Assembly: GCF_025561425.1 (NCBI RefSeq)
Contig: NZ_CP094824.1
Coordinates: 1,612,001-1,676,000 of the forward strand
Length of the DNA: 64,000 bases
Reading direction: 5' to 3'
DNA from: Mammaliicoccus sciuri
Lineage (GTDB): Bacteria; Bacillota; Bacilli; Staphylococcales; Staphylococcaceae
A program made the translations under genes and the position numbers. The number at the start of each line of letters is the position of its first letter. Within the stretch, counting starts at the first letter, position 1. Of this stretch, positions 20,907 through 30,360 are shown one piece after another. A model generated the notes under the pieces. It searched no databases and was not told the origin of the DNA. It was given only the letters and a program-made list of their open reading frames with translations.

Positions 20907-22532
20907 TTAATCTTCCATTTCTCTTGCTAAACGACGTTGTTCTTTTAATTCTTGTTCATATTCTCGTTTAGATTTTTCTACATATTCTTTCATACGATGC
21001 TTATTCGGTGTAATCGATAATCCAAGATATTTTCTTTCTTGGTTTGCATCTTTATAGAACGCGACAATCATCATAATGATAATGAAACTAAACGGGAATG
21101 CTGAAATAATTGCTGCTGATTGTAATGCATTTAATCCAGTATCTCCACCAGATAATAATAATACGAATGCAATAAGTGATTGTGCAACACCCCATACAAT
21201 CTTCACTCTAACTGCTGGTTCTAATGATCCATATGTTGTCTGCATACCTAGAACGAATGTTGCAGAGTCTGCAGAAGTTACAAAGAATGTACAGATTAAT
21301 GCTAATGCAATAATAGATAGAATCGCACCCATTGGTAATTCATTAAATACACCAAACAATTGAGTTTCTGTAGTCATTTTGAAGACTTCTGGGTTTGACT
21401 TACCAACTTCAATACCTGTTACACCAAATACACTGAACCAAATAAAGCTAATGATTGTTGGTACAAGCATAACACCTAAAATAAATTCACGAATTGAACG
21501 TCCTCTAGAAACGCGGGCAATGAATATACCTACGAATGGACTCCAACTCATCCACCAACCCCAATAGTAAAGTGTCCATGAATTTAACCATTCACTCTTT
21601 TGAGGATTTAACGGTGCTACATCAAAACTATTGAACAAGAATGAATCGAATAGTGCACCAGTTGATGATGTAAACATATTTGCAATTAAAATTGTTGGAC
21701 CGATAATTAAAGTAACGATAAGTAAAAGTGAAGCTAAAATAATATTTAAGTTACTTAAATATTGGATGCCTTTACTAAGTCCACTCCATGCACTCATTAA
21801 GAATAAAATCGTTACAATAACGATGATGATTCCTTGTATAACAATATTATTTGGAATTCCAAATAAATATTCTAATCCACCATTGATCTGTAAAGCACCC
21901 ATACCTAATGATACGGCAACCCCTACAACAGTTGCGAATACTGATAACACATCAATAATGATACCTATAAGACCATCTACTCTGTTCCCTAAAATTGGTC
22001 TTAATGTTTTAGATAGTAAACCAGGTTCACCTTTTCTAAATTGAGAGTAAGCTAACGCTAAAGCAACTACACCGTATATTGCCCACGCATGGAAGCCCCA
22101 GTGTAAGAATGTAGAACGCATGGACTCCGTCATCGCTGCTTTAGTTTCTGGATCAGCATTCGGTGGTGAAACAAAGTGAGACATTGGTTCAGCTGCACCG
22201 TAGAACACAAGTCCGATACCCATACCAGCACTGAATAACATTGCAAACCAAGAAATTGTATTAAATTCTGGTTTATCATGTGGTCTACCTAATTTTAACT
22301 TTCCAATTGGGCTAAATATAATGAATACACAGAAAAATACCATACCAATTGTGATAATCATGTAATACCAACCAAAGTATTTTGAAATCCATGCACTGAT
22401 ATTACCAGTTATTTCACCAAACTGAGTTGGAAAAATAACACCTAGTGCAACAATGATTGCAACAACTATGGCACTAATTGTAAAAACATTTGAAACTTTT
22501 TTCCCATTTGGATGTGTTGGAATATTGGCCAT
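20907..22532 (-). CDS. opuD: BCCT-family glycine betaine/choline transporter
   Basis: Secondary transporter of quaternary ammonium osmolytes, 541 aa with 12 predicted helices. The BCCT aromatic substrate-binding stretch is visible in helix 8: WTLYYWGWWMSWSPFVG (about residues 318-334), followed by GIFIARVSRGRSIREF. GAAEPMSHF lies near residue 115. The hydrophilic C-tail (about 500-541; YVEKSKREYEQELKEQRR) is highly charged, as in osmosensing members such as BetP. OpuD is the usual name in B. subtilis and S. aureus; betaine, choline and carnitine carriers cannot be separated here. It is next to mscL, another osmotic-stress gene. Confidence 0.88.
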   Translation of the reverse strand: MANIPTHPNGKKVSNVFTISAIVVAIIVALGVIFPTQFGEITGNISAWISKYFGWYYMIITIGMVFFCVFIIFSPIGKLKLGRPHDKPEFNTISWFAMLFSAGMGIGLVFYGAAEPMSHFVSPPNADPETKAAMTESMRSTFLHWGFHAWAIYGVVALALAYSQFRKGEPGLLSKTLRPILGNRVDGLIGIIIDVLSVFATVVGVAVSLGMGALQINGGLEYLFGIPNNIVIQGIIIVIVTILFLMSAWSGLSKGIQYLSNLNIILASLLLIVTLIIGPTILIANMFTSSTGALFDSFLFNSFDVAPLNPQKSEWLNSWTLYYWGWWMSWSPFVGIFIARVSRGRSIREFILGVMLVPTIISFIWFSVFGVTGIEVGKSNPEVFKMTTETQLFGVFNELPMGAILSIIALALICTFFVTSADSATFVLGMQTTYGSLEPAVRVKIVWGVAQSLIAFVLLLSGGDTGLNALQSAAIISAFPFSFIIIMMIVAFYKDANQERKYLGLSITPNKHRMKEYVEKSKREYEQELKEQRRLAREMED

Positions 22533-22732
22533 TATAATTCTCCTTTCAAAATAACAAACTTTAAATTATGTATTCCCGTTTTAACTTATTTTATTCGTGA
22601 TATTTTCAAATAAGTGATATATGAAAACAGCAACATTCAACATTTTAACAAATATTACACCTAAAATCAAATTGACTATTTCTTTTTATGCCATATTCAT
22701 GTATGATAAAATTCGATAAGGAGGTGTTTAAT

Positions 22733-23083
22733 ATGTCATTATTAAAAGAATTTAAAGACTTTGCTTTGCAAGGTAACGTTTTAGATTTAGCAATCGCCGT
22801 TGTTATTGGTGCTGCCTTTAACAAAATTGTTACATCTTTAGTTGAGAACGTCATAATGCCACTTATTGGATTAATTTTTGGAGAAGTAGACTTCGCTGAA
22901 AAATGGTCATTAATGGGTATCAAGTACGGTCTATTCATCCAATCTATCATTGACTTCTTAATCGTCGCATTCGCACTATTTGTATTCATCAAAATTGCAA
23001 ATACTGTTATGAAAAAAGAAGAAGAAGTTGACGAACAAACTGTATTACTTACAGAAATCCGCGACGCTTTACGCGAAAAGTAA
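22733..23083 (+). CDS. mscL: Large-conductance mechanosensitive channel MscL
   Basis: Emergency osmolyte release valve opened by membrane tension. 116 aa (typical 110-136). The amphipathic N-terminus [22 protein letters not shown]1 with [23 protein letters not shown]2 (about 68-90) and the C-terminal KKEEEV...EIRDAL helix are all there. The ATG at 22733 was chosen because AAGGAGGTG lies 6 bases before it; the upstream in-frame ATG at 22688 has no ribosome site. It is divergent from the BCCT transporter gene. Confidence 0.96.
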   Translation: MSLLKEFKDFALQGNVLDLAIAVVIGAAFNKIVTSLVENVIMPLIGLIFGEVDFAEKWSLMGIKYGLFIQSIIDFLIVAFALFVFIKIANTVMKKEEEVDEQTVLLTEIRDALREK

Positions 23084-23100
23084 GTTTTACATATTTAAAA

Positions 23101-23140
23101 AAACCATCGATTATTGTTTTTTCAATAATCGATGTTTTTT
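23101..23140. terminator. Bidirectional terminator
   Basis: Perfect 11-bp stem ATCGATTATTG / CAATAATCGAT with T/A runs, between convergent mscL and the SCO1 gene. Confidence 0.85.
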
Positions 23141-23151
23141 TAATATCTTTA

Positions 23152-23772
23152 TTAATCTTCTACTGGACCTTCTTCTACTAATGTTTTAACATCAGCTACA
23201 ATTTCTGATTTCGGAAATTTTTTATCCCCAGCATCCTGTCCGCTATATGATTTAATGATCTTTCCATTCTGATCTATTAAATAGAAACTTGTACCATGTG
23301 TGACTTGAGTACTACCTTTTGGTGGTGGTGCCACGATTGATTTAAAGTTATCTTGTGCGTATTGTTTAATAAATTTGAAATCATAATTCGTTAATAATGT
23401 CCATTTATTGTCTGGTACATTATATTGTTTAACGTAATCTTTAAGTTTTTTCGGTGTATCATTTTCTGGATCCACACTAAAACTTAATACCCCATAATTT
23501 TTAACGCCATCTTTTTCAAGTTGATCAATGACCGTACTCATGTTGTATGTCATTGGTGGGCATACTGTTTCACAATTCGTAAAGATAAAGTCAGCAATAT
23601 ACACTTTCCCTTTCATATCTTTTTGTGAAAATTTATGACCATCTTGATCAGTTACATTAAATGACTGCATTTTATTGCCAAATCGACTGTCCGGTTCAAT
23701 CGCATTATTACTACATGCACTTATTATCAACATCATACTTGCAACCAATATTAGAAATATTCCCTTTTTCAT
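23152..23772 (-). CDS. SCO1/SenC-family lipoprotein
   Basis: Thioredoxin-fold copper chaperone or thiol reductase for cytochrome oxidase CuA assembly, anchored outside the membrane. 206 aa. Lipobox IISAC gives lipidation at Cys20. The metal-binding pair is Cys67 and Cys71 in TNCETVCPPM, and the distal histidine ligand is in VTHGTSFYL (about residue 158), so all three copper ligands are kept. Begins MKKGIFLILVASMM. The gene appears monocistronic, between mscL and sbcC. Confidence 0.88.
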   Translation of the reverse strand: MKKGIFLILVASMMLIISACSNNAIEPDSRFGNKMQSFNVTDQDGHKFSQKDMKGKVYIADFIFTNCETVCPPMTYNMSTVIDQLEKDGVKNYGVLSFSVDPENDTPKKLKDYVKQYNVPDNKWTLLTNYDFKFIKQYAQDNFKSIVAPPPKGSTQVTHGTSFYLIDQNGKIIKSYSGQDAGDKKFPKSEIVADVKTLVEEGPVED

Positions 23773-23867
23773 CCTAACACTCCCATAACTCTGTTAGTTA
23801 AAATATATCAAATTAAAATCACAACTTAAATACATAATTTAATCTATTTATGTCTTTGATGTGTCAT

Positions 23868-26800
23868 TCAATTATTCGAGAATGATGTTGTACTTAAAAA
23901 TCCATTCTTGTTTACATTTAATATGGTAGGAATTCTTGTCTTTAATTCGGATACGTGAGAAATAATGCCAACTAAACGACCAGACATTTGTATATTAACG
24001 AGTGTATCGAGTGCAGTTTCTAAAGTTTCAGCATCCAACGTACCAAATCCTTCATCGATAAACATGGATTCTAAATGAATGGCACCCGCTTCTTGCTGTA
24101 CAACATTCGACAATCCTATCGCCAATGACAACGACGCTTGGAATGTTTCACCACCTGATAATGACGTAATATGTCTCGTTCTATTTGAAAATCTATCAAA
24201 CACTTCAATTTCCAAACCACTTAACCCTTGTGATTTTTCCTTTCTACGCACGAGTTGATAGCGATTATTCGTCATTTTAAGGAAATGTCTATTTGCATTA
24301 TCTAATATGTGATTTAAATAATAAATCAGCACATAATTCTCCAATGATAGCTTCTGGCTATTCTTCCCATTCATCGTTCTCGATAAATCAATCATTCCTT
24401 CTTGTTCTTTAAGGTCTTGATTAATCTTATCTATCACATTAAGAATTGCTTTAGATTTTTGGTCATTTTGTTCAACTTTCAATTGAAGTTGATTCAATTG
24501 TTTAACTAAATTGTTCAGCGTTTCTTTAGCACTTACTAATTGTTCTTCTGTATTAGCGATATCAGGCATTTCTTGATCTTTTATCTTTTTACTAAGCTCT
24601 TTAACGACCGCTTCAACTTCTATATACTTTTTATCATATTGCTGAGCATTTTCTTCTAATCGATCAATATCCTCTACTTGTAACAACAATTCATCTAACT
24701 GAGCATATGATGAAATGTCATGTTTGTTCATTTCAGTGTTTAAATAATCTTTTGTAGATTTAATTTGTTCTTCAATCATAGATAAACGTTCTTTAACCGT
24801 AGTATGTTGCATTTGTAATGTTTGCTTATCTTTTTGATAGTGCTCTTGTTGTTCGTTTAATTGTTTCATATTATGATCAAACTTAGATAATGTGTTTTCT
24901 AACGTATTCACTCGTTCAACAAATGATGATACTTCATTGTATCCCGTCTCTTTTTTAAAGTACGCTAAATCATTTTCATATGTCGATACTTTATGATTTA
25001 AATCATTTAATTGTAATGTGTGTTCTGTCATTTGCTTTTCTGCATCGCTTATTTCTTTTTGTAGATGTTGAATATGCTGACGATTTTCTTGATATGTTTT
25101 TAAAGTACTCACTATTTGTTCAAGACTTTCATTCAATGATGCAATATCCTTTTGTACATCCTTAACATCACTTAGCTTGTTCAATTGTTCATTCGTTAAA
25201 TTAATTCTTTCTTTATAAGTCGTAATGTGTTGATTTACTACTTGTAACTGCTGTTCAACTTCTAATTGCTTCGCTTTTTCTTGTTTTAAGCTTTCAAAAT
25301 CAACATCTCCATTGATTGTTTCTATGATCGAGCCACATATAGGACAATCTTCACCTTTATGAACATGCTTTTGAATTTTTAATATTTCATCTTCAACATT
25401 CAATATATCAAATGTCTTTTCGACATCGTTTTGTTGTTCGAGTGATGTTTTTTCATTTTCATATTCTACTAATTGACGATTATATGCTTGTACTTTCTCT
25501 TCCAACGCTTGTTTATCTACATATAGTTTTTGTGTTGTTTCTAGACCTTGTAATGTTAACTTCATTGTTTCTTGTTCTTTTAATTGATTTTGCTCATCTT
25601 GTTCATCATACGTTATTTGCCCAAGTTTAGTATGAAGTTCATCTGTTTCTTGCTCATTTTGTTCAATTGCCTTTTTTAAAGTTTCTTGTTTTTCTCGTTG
25701 TTTTACTATGTCTTGTTCTGCTTCTATATATTTTTCAATATTTACTTTTATATGCTTCGTATTTTGAACAAATGCTCTATATTCTTCAATTTGTTCATGT
25801 TCTTTATGTAGATTATTTATTTGTTGTACAATTGCTTCTAATTTTTGCGTATTATCCCTTATTTGTTTTTGAAGTACTTCTTCATTTTTTATTTCGTTTG
25901 TATGATTAGTTTCTTTATCTTTAAGTTGATGATATTGATAAGTTAAAGACTGTACACTTTTTAAGTATTTGACTTGTTTCTTCAAATCATTGATTTCTTT
26001 TTCTTCACTTTTCAACTGATTTAATTCTGCTTCTTTAACTTTTAAAGTTTCAAAGTTATCTTTTAATGCCTTCTCTCGTTCAAAGACACTTTCAATTTCA
26101 CTAACTTGTTGCTGTTGTTTAGATTTCAAATCTGTTATTTCTTTTAACTTATCTTGTCCTACCGCTTCATATGACGATAATGCCTCTTGAATCACTTCAT
26201 AACGATAGCCTTCAACTTGTTTATGTTCTTGTAACGTTTCATCATCAAAATCATGCATATCATTTATATACTGTGTGATTTTTTGATAGTGACTTTCGAT
26301 TAATGCGATTTCTTTCTTCATTTCTAACTCTAATTGTTCTTGCAACGTCTCAAAACGATTACTATCGAATAGAGTTCTTAATATACTTCTTTTATCTGTA
26401 CTGTTCGATACGAGAAACTGTTTGAATTCACCTTGAGGAAGAATCAATATTTGTCTAAACTGCTTAACATTCATATGTAATAATGCTTTTAAATAATCAT
26501 TACTTGTATTAATGCTTTTCGTTTCTAATGACCACTTATCATTAATTTTTTTATATACTTCAACAGTGGCATTGGTTGGGTTTTTATTACCTTCTTTAAT
26601 GTATTTCACTGTTCTTACGACGCTATATTGCTCATTTTTAATTTCGAATTCAAATTCTACTTTTGTTGGTAACTTAGGATCTGCAAAATGACTTCGTAAA
26701 TCGACTTCTTCTCGAGACTCTGTCGATGTCTTACCAAACAAAGCGTAAACCAACGCATCAAAGATCATCGTTTTACCTGATCCTGTCTTACCACATATTA

Positions 26801-26891
26801 AAAATAATTGTGATTTAGATAAATGTGTAAAATCCACTTCTTCATTTATAAATGGTCCAAAATATTGCATCTTTAATAATAAAGGTCTCAT
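23868..26891 (-). CDS. sbcC: SbcCD nuclease ATPase subunit SbcC
   Basis: Rad50-like SMC ATPase that with SbcD cleaves DNA hairpins and processes blocked ends. 1007 aa. Walker A CGKTGSGKTMIFDALVY is at about residues 33-49; the ABC signature SLSGGETFQASLSLA and Walker B MFIDEGFGTLD are near the C-terminus (about 905-970). Between them are two long Gln/Glu/Lys-rich coiled-coil arms meeting at a zinc hook, GEDCPICGS (about 513-521). The start lies one base after the sbcD stop codon, so the two are translationally linked. Confidence 0.95.
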   Translation of the reverse strand: MRPLLLKMQYFGPFINEEVDFTHLSKSQLFLICGKTGSGKTMIFDALVYALFGKTSTESREEVDLRSHFADPKLPTKVEFEFEIKNEQYSVVRTVKYIKEGNKNPTNATVEVYKKINDKWSLETKSINTSNDYLKALLHMNVKQFRQILILPQGEFKQFLVSNSTDKRSILRTLFDSNRFETLQEQLELEMKKEIALIESHYQKITQYINDMHDFDDETLQEHKQVEGYRYEVIQEALSSYEAVGQDKLKEITDLKSKQQQQVSEIESVFEREKALKDNFETLKVKEAELNQLKSEEKEINDLKKQVKYLKSVQSLTYQYHQLKDKETNHTNEIKNEEVLQKQIRDNTQKLEAIVQQINNLHKEHEQIEEYRAFVQNTKHIKVNIEKYIEAEQDIVKQREKQETLKKAIEQNEQETDELHTKLGQITYDEQDEQNQLKEQETMKLTLQGLETTQKLYVDKQALEEKVQAYNRQLVEYENEKTSLEQQNDVEKTFDILNVEDEILKIQKHVHKGEDCPICGSIIETINGDVDFESLKQEKAKQLEVEQQLQVVNQHITTYKERINLTNEQLNKLSDVKDVQKDIASLNESLEQIVSTLKTYQENRQHIQHLQKEISDAEKQMTEHTLQLNDLNHKVSTYENDLAYFKKETGYNEVSSFVERVNTLENTLSKFDHNMKQLNEQQEHYQKDKQTLQMQHTTVKERLSMIEEQIKSTKDYLNTEMNKHDISSYAQLDELLLQVEDIDRLEENAQQYDKKYIEVEAVVKELSKKIKDQEMPDIANTEEQLVSAKETLNNLVKQLNQLQLKVEQNDQKSKAILNVIDKINQDLKEQEGMIDLSRTMNGKNSQKLSLENYVLIYYLNHILDNANRHFLKMTNNRYQLVRRKEKSQGLSGLEIEVFDRFSNRTRHITSLSGGETFQASLSLAIGLSNVVQQEAGAIHLESMFIDEGFGTLDAETLETALDTLVNIQMSGRLVGIISHVSELKTRIPTILNVNKNGFLSTTSFSNN

Positions 26892-26892
26892 T

Positions 26893-28020
26893 TTATTCTT
26901 GTGCCCCCTTATTTAAATCATTTTCTAACAATGCGATAATTTTCTCTCTTTTTATACCTTCTAACGGTTCACCCGTTACATGATCGTAAAACGATTCAAT
27001 AATTTCTAAATCCGTCAAAGTATGAACATCCACATCTATTTCATCATTTGCAACTTCATAGTCTTGTCTAGATATTTGAAGTGTATTAGGATATATACTT
27101 CTTATCTTCATAAGTGGATCTGTCACATGGTCCATATCAGATAATTTAAAGTGAAAATAATCATCTTTATGCTTGATGTCTAACTTTTCATGTATGACAT
27201 CTTCATAGCTTGCTTGTATCACTTGAAATGCTCTTTTAGGTTCTATTGGTATAAATGACTGTTTAAATGTTTTATGACCAAAATCAAATAATCTATATCC
27301 TTTAGCTTGGTTTGCCTCTGAAAATGAATATTGCATTGGCGTTCCAGAATAAAATATGTAATCAGACTGTATCGCAAATGGGTGATGTAAATGACCTAGT
27401 AATACAGCATCGAATATATCAAAGGTTTGTGCACTAACTGTTTCTATAGTCCCAATAGATAATGGTCTTTCAGAGTCTGTCGATTCACCACCAGCAACGA
27501 ATAAATGACCTATTAAAATATTCGTTTCATCTTCATTTATTACTTCTTTCATTTTATTAACAATAAATCCAGTCGCTTCTTGATGTGTATGAATATCTTT
27601 CACTTCATATACATGTCTAATATCAGCAGGTGTAAAGTAAGGCATCACGTATATATTGACATCATTGACTTTAATTGGTTCAAGCAACTGATTGTATCCT
27701 GTTATAATTTTTAAGCCTGTTTTTTCGAACCATCTTTCTCCGTAGTTTAAACGTTCTTTACCATCATGATTTCCACTTATAGCTATAATTGGTGTGTTAA
27801 GTTCTAAATTGATTGTTGAAAGTGCATCTTCAAGTACAACCATTGCCTCCTTATTAGGATAATGTAAGTCATATAAATCACCGCTAATCACGACAATATC
27901 TGGTTGATGTTCTTTAATTGCATCGATTAATTTTGAAAGTATAAACTTTTGATCTTCTATTAATGATTGACCATTGATGGTTTTACCAATGTGCCAATCA
28001 GCAGTATGTAAAATTTTCAT
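26893..28020 (-). CDS. sbcD: SbcCD nuclease subunit SbcD
   Basis: Mre11-like metallo-phosphoesterase nuclease, 375 aa. All calcineurin-type motifs are visible: HTADWHIGK (residues 5-13), VISGDLYDLHYPN, IAISGNHDGKERL, GHLFVAGGE and GHLHHPFAIQ. It is the first gene of the sbcDC operon; AAAAGGAGCTATTAA places a ribosome site next to ATG. In S. aureus this operon is SOS-induced, but I see no clear GAAC-N4-GTTC box in the 66 bp upstream here. Confidence 0.95.
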   Translation of the reverse strand: MKILHTADWHIGKTINGQSLIEDQKFILSKLIDAIKEHQPDIVVISGDLYDLHYPNKEAMVVLEDALSTINLELNTPIIAISGNHDGKERLNYGERWFEKTGLKIITGYNQLLEPIKVNDVNIYVMPYFTPADIRHVYEVKDIHTHQEATGFIVNKMKEVINEDETNILIGHLFVAGGESTDSERPLSIGTIETVSAQTFDIFDAVLLGHLHHPFAIQSDYIFYSGTPMQYSFSEANQAKGYRLFDFGHKTFKQSFIPIEPKRAFQVIQASYEDVIHEKLDIKHKDDYFHFKLSDMDHVTDPLMKIRSIYPNTLQISRQDYEVANDEIDVDVHTLTDLEIIESFYDHVTGEPLEGIKREKIIALLENDLNKGAQE

Positions 28021-28095
28021 TTAATAGCTCCTTTTATAATATTTATTAGACAGGTTGAAACGCTTCATTTATACTAAATCTAAGGAGTGATTTCA

Positions 28096-28602
28096 TTGAG
28101 TAACGCATTTATATTTTTTATTATTTTATGGTGCATCGTATTTATTTCGTTACTTGCAATCGGTGGATTCTTTATGTTTCGTAAATTCTTAAAACGTATG
28201 CCTAAAGATAATGGTATGAGTGAACTTGATTGGCAAGACTACTACATTAATAAAGCTTTACCATTATGGAATGATGAAGCACGTAGTTTATTAAACGAAC
28301 TCGTTTCACCTGTTCCGGAATTATTTAGGGATGTTGCGAAAGAAAAGATAGGTGGACGTGTCTCTAAAATTGCATTAGAAGAACATGCCACAACAATCGA
28401 ACTTGACCATATCATGAGAGGATATATCGTAGCAACACCAAAAAGAGATCACAAATTCATGAAGAAAAAGCTAACCGAACTTAATATAGATTATACACCA
28501 TATTTAAAATTGTTCGAATTAGCTGATGATGAGAAGAATAAATTTTCTATCTTTGATCATAGAGAAGAAATTTCAAATGCAAAAACAACGCACACTCAAT
28601 AA
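28096..28602 (+). CDS. YneK-like (DUF2621) membrane-anchored protein
   Basis: A 168-aa protein with one N-terminal membrane helix (about residues 3-27, ending in FMFRKFLKRMPK) followed by a soluble domain starting GMSELDWQDYYINKALPLW. Function is unknown. B. subtilis yneK stands next to ccdC in the same way, and the family looks alike, but I cannot confirm the domain without a search. Start: AAGGAG at 28082-28087 fits a TTG start at 28096; the in-frame GTG at 28087 would overlap that site. The stop codon lies within the bidirectional terminator stem. Confidence 0.65.
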   Translation: MSNAFIFFIILWCIVFISLLAIGGFFMFRKFLKRMPKDNGMSELDWQDYYINKALPLWNDEARSLLNELVSPVPELFRDVAKEKIGGRVSKIALEEHATTIELDHIMRGYIVATPKRDHKFMKKKLTELNIDYTPYLKLFELADDEKNKFSIFDHREEISNAKTTHTQ

Positions 28603-28624
28603 TTGAGATGTGCGTTGTTTTTTA
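28584..28624. terminator. Bidirectional terminator overlapping two gene ends
   Basis: AACAACGCACA(c)TCAAT pairs with (a)TTGA(g)ATGTGCGTTGTT. The stop codon of the DUF2621 gene lies inside the hairpin and the T-run abuts the ccdC stop. Confidence 0.85.
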
Positions 28625-29092
28625 ATTTACAATTGGCATACGGTCTTTTAATTTTTTATATTTAACATACATAGCAATTCTCCAAGGTACAATCATACTA
28701 AATGCGAGTAAGAAAAACATACCAGCTAATTGACCTGGATCGATTGAATCACTTAAGAAAAATTTACCGACTGATCTAATGATTAATAACGATATTAAAA
28801 TAACCGGAAATAATTTAGAACGTTTCATATAAATTTCTGATCCTTTAACTTCAAAGTTAGAAGTAAAGATAAGAAATAGTGAAAAGAACAAACCAACTAA
28901 AATTGCTTCTATAATCTCACTGCCATTTAATCTAAAGTACGGTACAACATACATTAATGCACCTGTAGCCATAAAAAATGGCGGTAATACGATTTTTTTA
29001 GCATTAGTTGGATAATTTTGTGCTTTCATTCTAACAACAATAACTGCCAATCCCATTAAAGCTGCTATTACAAATGAAAAAAGGAAATACAT
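28622..29092 (-). CDS. ccdC: CcdC-like membrane protein
   Basis: A 156-aa integral membrane protein with four predicted helices and short loops, matching B. subtilis CcdC (YneJ) in size and position beside CcdA. In B. subtilis CcdC is not essential for cytochrome c maturation, and its exact role is unsettled. Recognisable pieces are VVRMKAQNYPTNAKKI after helix 1 and VPYFRLNGSEI. It lies 38 bp after ccdA and is likely co-transcribed. Confidence 0.72.
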   Translation of the reverse strand: MYFLFSFVIAALMGLAVIVVRMKAQNYPTNAKKIVLPPFFMATGALMYVVPYFRLNGSEIIEAILVGLFFSLFLIFTSNFEVKGSEIYMKRSKLFPVILISLLIIRSVGKFFLSDSIDPGQLAGMFFLLAFSMIVPWRIAMYVKYKKLKDRMPIVN

Positions 29093-29130
29093 ATCTAAAA
29101 CCCCTTATAAGTACGAAATAACAATAATAT

Positions 29131-29817
29131 TTAATTTAAACCTAATGATTGGAAGAATATCGTGATCTCCGTTAATAAATCAAAGAACAGTAATATTCCC
29201 ATAATTATCATAATTATACCACCAAACTTCATGATAGCAACATTGTACTTTTTAATAATTTGTAATTTAGTTATAAAGAATGTTAGTACGAAAAATGGAA
29301 TGCTGAATCCTAATACATATAACAACATATAAAGTAATGCTTGTGATGAATTAGTAGCAGCTAACGTACCAATCGCTGCAATAATCGGACCATTACATGG
29401 TGTCCATCCTGCAGCAAATGCCATACCTATAAGAAAAGTACCTATATAACCTGTGGGTTTCGTCTTGAAATTTATTTTACGGTCTTTCATTAAAAATTGT
29501 GGCTGAAATACCCCTAATATAATGAGACCAAATACAATAATAATAATGGCACCTAATTGCCTGATTAACGTTTGGTAATTAATCAACATACCAGAAATAT
29601 ATCCTATACCCATTCCAAGTATCATATATATAACACTAAAACCAAGTAAAAAGATAATCGTATGTAAGATTGCATTACGACTAAGTCCTTTAGTTTTGAT
29701 GTCGTCATAACTCATACCTGTTATATAAGAAATAAACGCTGGATAGATGGGTAATACGCAAGGAGATACGAAACTTAATATGCCTGCACCAAAAGCTACA
29801 AATACTGTGATTTCCAC
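29131..29817 (-). CDS. ccdA: Cytochrome c biogenesis protein CcdA (thiol-disulfide electron carrier)
   Basis: Six-helix membrane protein passing reducing equivalents from cytosolic thioredoxin to extracytoplasmic thioredoxin-like proteins. The paired redox cysteines are in SFVSPCVLPIYPAFISY (TM1) and AAGWTPCNGPIIAAIG (TM4). 228 aa. The likely start is GTG at 29817: AGAGGGGG lies 6 bases before it, whereas the upstream in-frame ATG at 29838 would place that site inside the coding region. A plausible client is the SCO1-like lipoprotein encoded at 23152-23772; this is inference. Confidence 0.85.
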   Translation of the reverse strand: MEITVFVAFGAGILSFVSPCVLPIYPAFISYITGMSYDDIKTKGLSRNAILHTIIFLLGFSVIYMILGMGIGYISGMLINYQTLIRQLGAIIIIVFGLIILGVFQPQFLMKDRKINFKTKPTGYIGTFLIGMAFAAGWTPCNGPIIAAIGTLAATNSSQALLYMLLYVLGFSIPFFVLTFFITKLQIIKKYNVAIMKFGGIIMIIMGILLFFDLLTEITIFFQSLGLN

Positions 29818-29913
29818 AATGATCCCCCTCTCATTCATATTCTATTTTATCAAATAACAATTAAGTTAAAACACCTTTATTTGAACAATAAGTGAAAACT
29901 TAAACAAAATAAG

Positions 29914-29953
29914 AAACGAGCCTTAGACTATTGTATACGTCTGAGACTCGTTT
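29914..29953 (-). terminator. Terminator 3' of yneF
   Basis: AAACGAG(cc)T(t)AGAC pairs imperfectly with GTCT(g)A(ga)CTCGTTT about 50 bp past the yneF stop. Confidence 0.6.
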
Positions 29954-30002
29954 AAAAATATCACGGTTATACGTTTTATTTTTACTTATGATTAATATAA
30001 GA

Positions 30003-30236
30003 TTATTTAATTTTTTGATCCATATTCTTATTCATCATTGTCATCATTTGATTAATTTTCTTTTGAGATGGTTTTTGACCCATTTGCATCATCATCATAC
30101 GTAACATTTCTTCGTTAATTGGTGGATTCTTTTTCAAGTAATCCATCATATATTTACGTGCAAGGAAGAATCCAAGTGCAAGCCCACCGATTAATGCCAC
30201 GACGATTAATAATATTGCTAACCACGTTGCCATTAT
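30003..30236 (-). CDS. yneF: UPF0154 family membrane protein YneF
   Basis: A 77-aa protein with one N-terminal membrane helix ([20 protein letters not shown]...) and a conserved cytosolic tail: [19 protein letters not shown], and [13 protein letters not shown]. Function is unknown. The family is conserved in Firmicutes next to tkt, as in B. subtilis. ATG 30236 is preceded by AGTGGGTGA; an upstream in-frame ATG at 30278 would add residues with no family match. 125 bp separate it from tkt, with a strong terminator between, so it has its own promoter. Confidence 0.85.
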   Translation of the reverse strand: MMATWLAILLIVVALIGGLALGFFLARKYMMDYLKKNPPINEEMLRMMMMQMGQKPSQKKINQMMTMMNKNMDQKIK

Positions 30237-30315
30237 TTCACCCACTTTCTGTATCCTATAAAAGTTTACTAAATTCATTACATTTTATCAAGATGAAACT
30301 TAATGTTTAAAATGA

Positions 30316-30352
30316 AAAAGCCTCAGCCAAGTTTCTTGGATGAGGCTTTTTT
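30316..30352 (-). terminator. Terminator of tkt
   Basis: AAAAAGCCTCA(g)CCAAG pairs with TTGG(a)TGAGGCTTTTTT immediately after the tkt stop codon. Confidence 0.85.
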
Positions 30353-30360
30353 AACATTCT

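Noticed and set aside
22645-22992. 115-aa minus-strand frame over mscL
   Set aside because: Antisense to a clear mscL gene with no ribosome site.
24980-25909. Leu/Phe/Val-rich frames on the plus strand that look like membrane proteins
   Set aside because: They are antisense to the Gln/Glu/Lys-rich coiled coil of sbcC, where such hydrophobic shadow frames always appear.
28021-28086. Expected SOS box upstream of sbcD
   Set aside because: No GAAC-N4-GTTC-like sequence was found in the gap.
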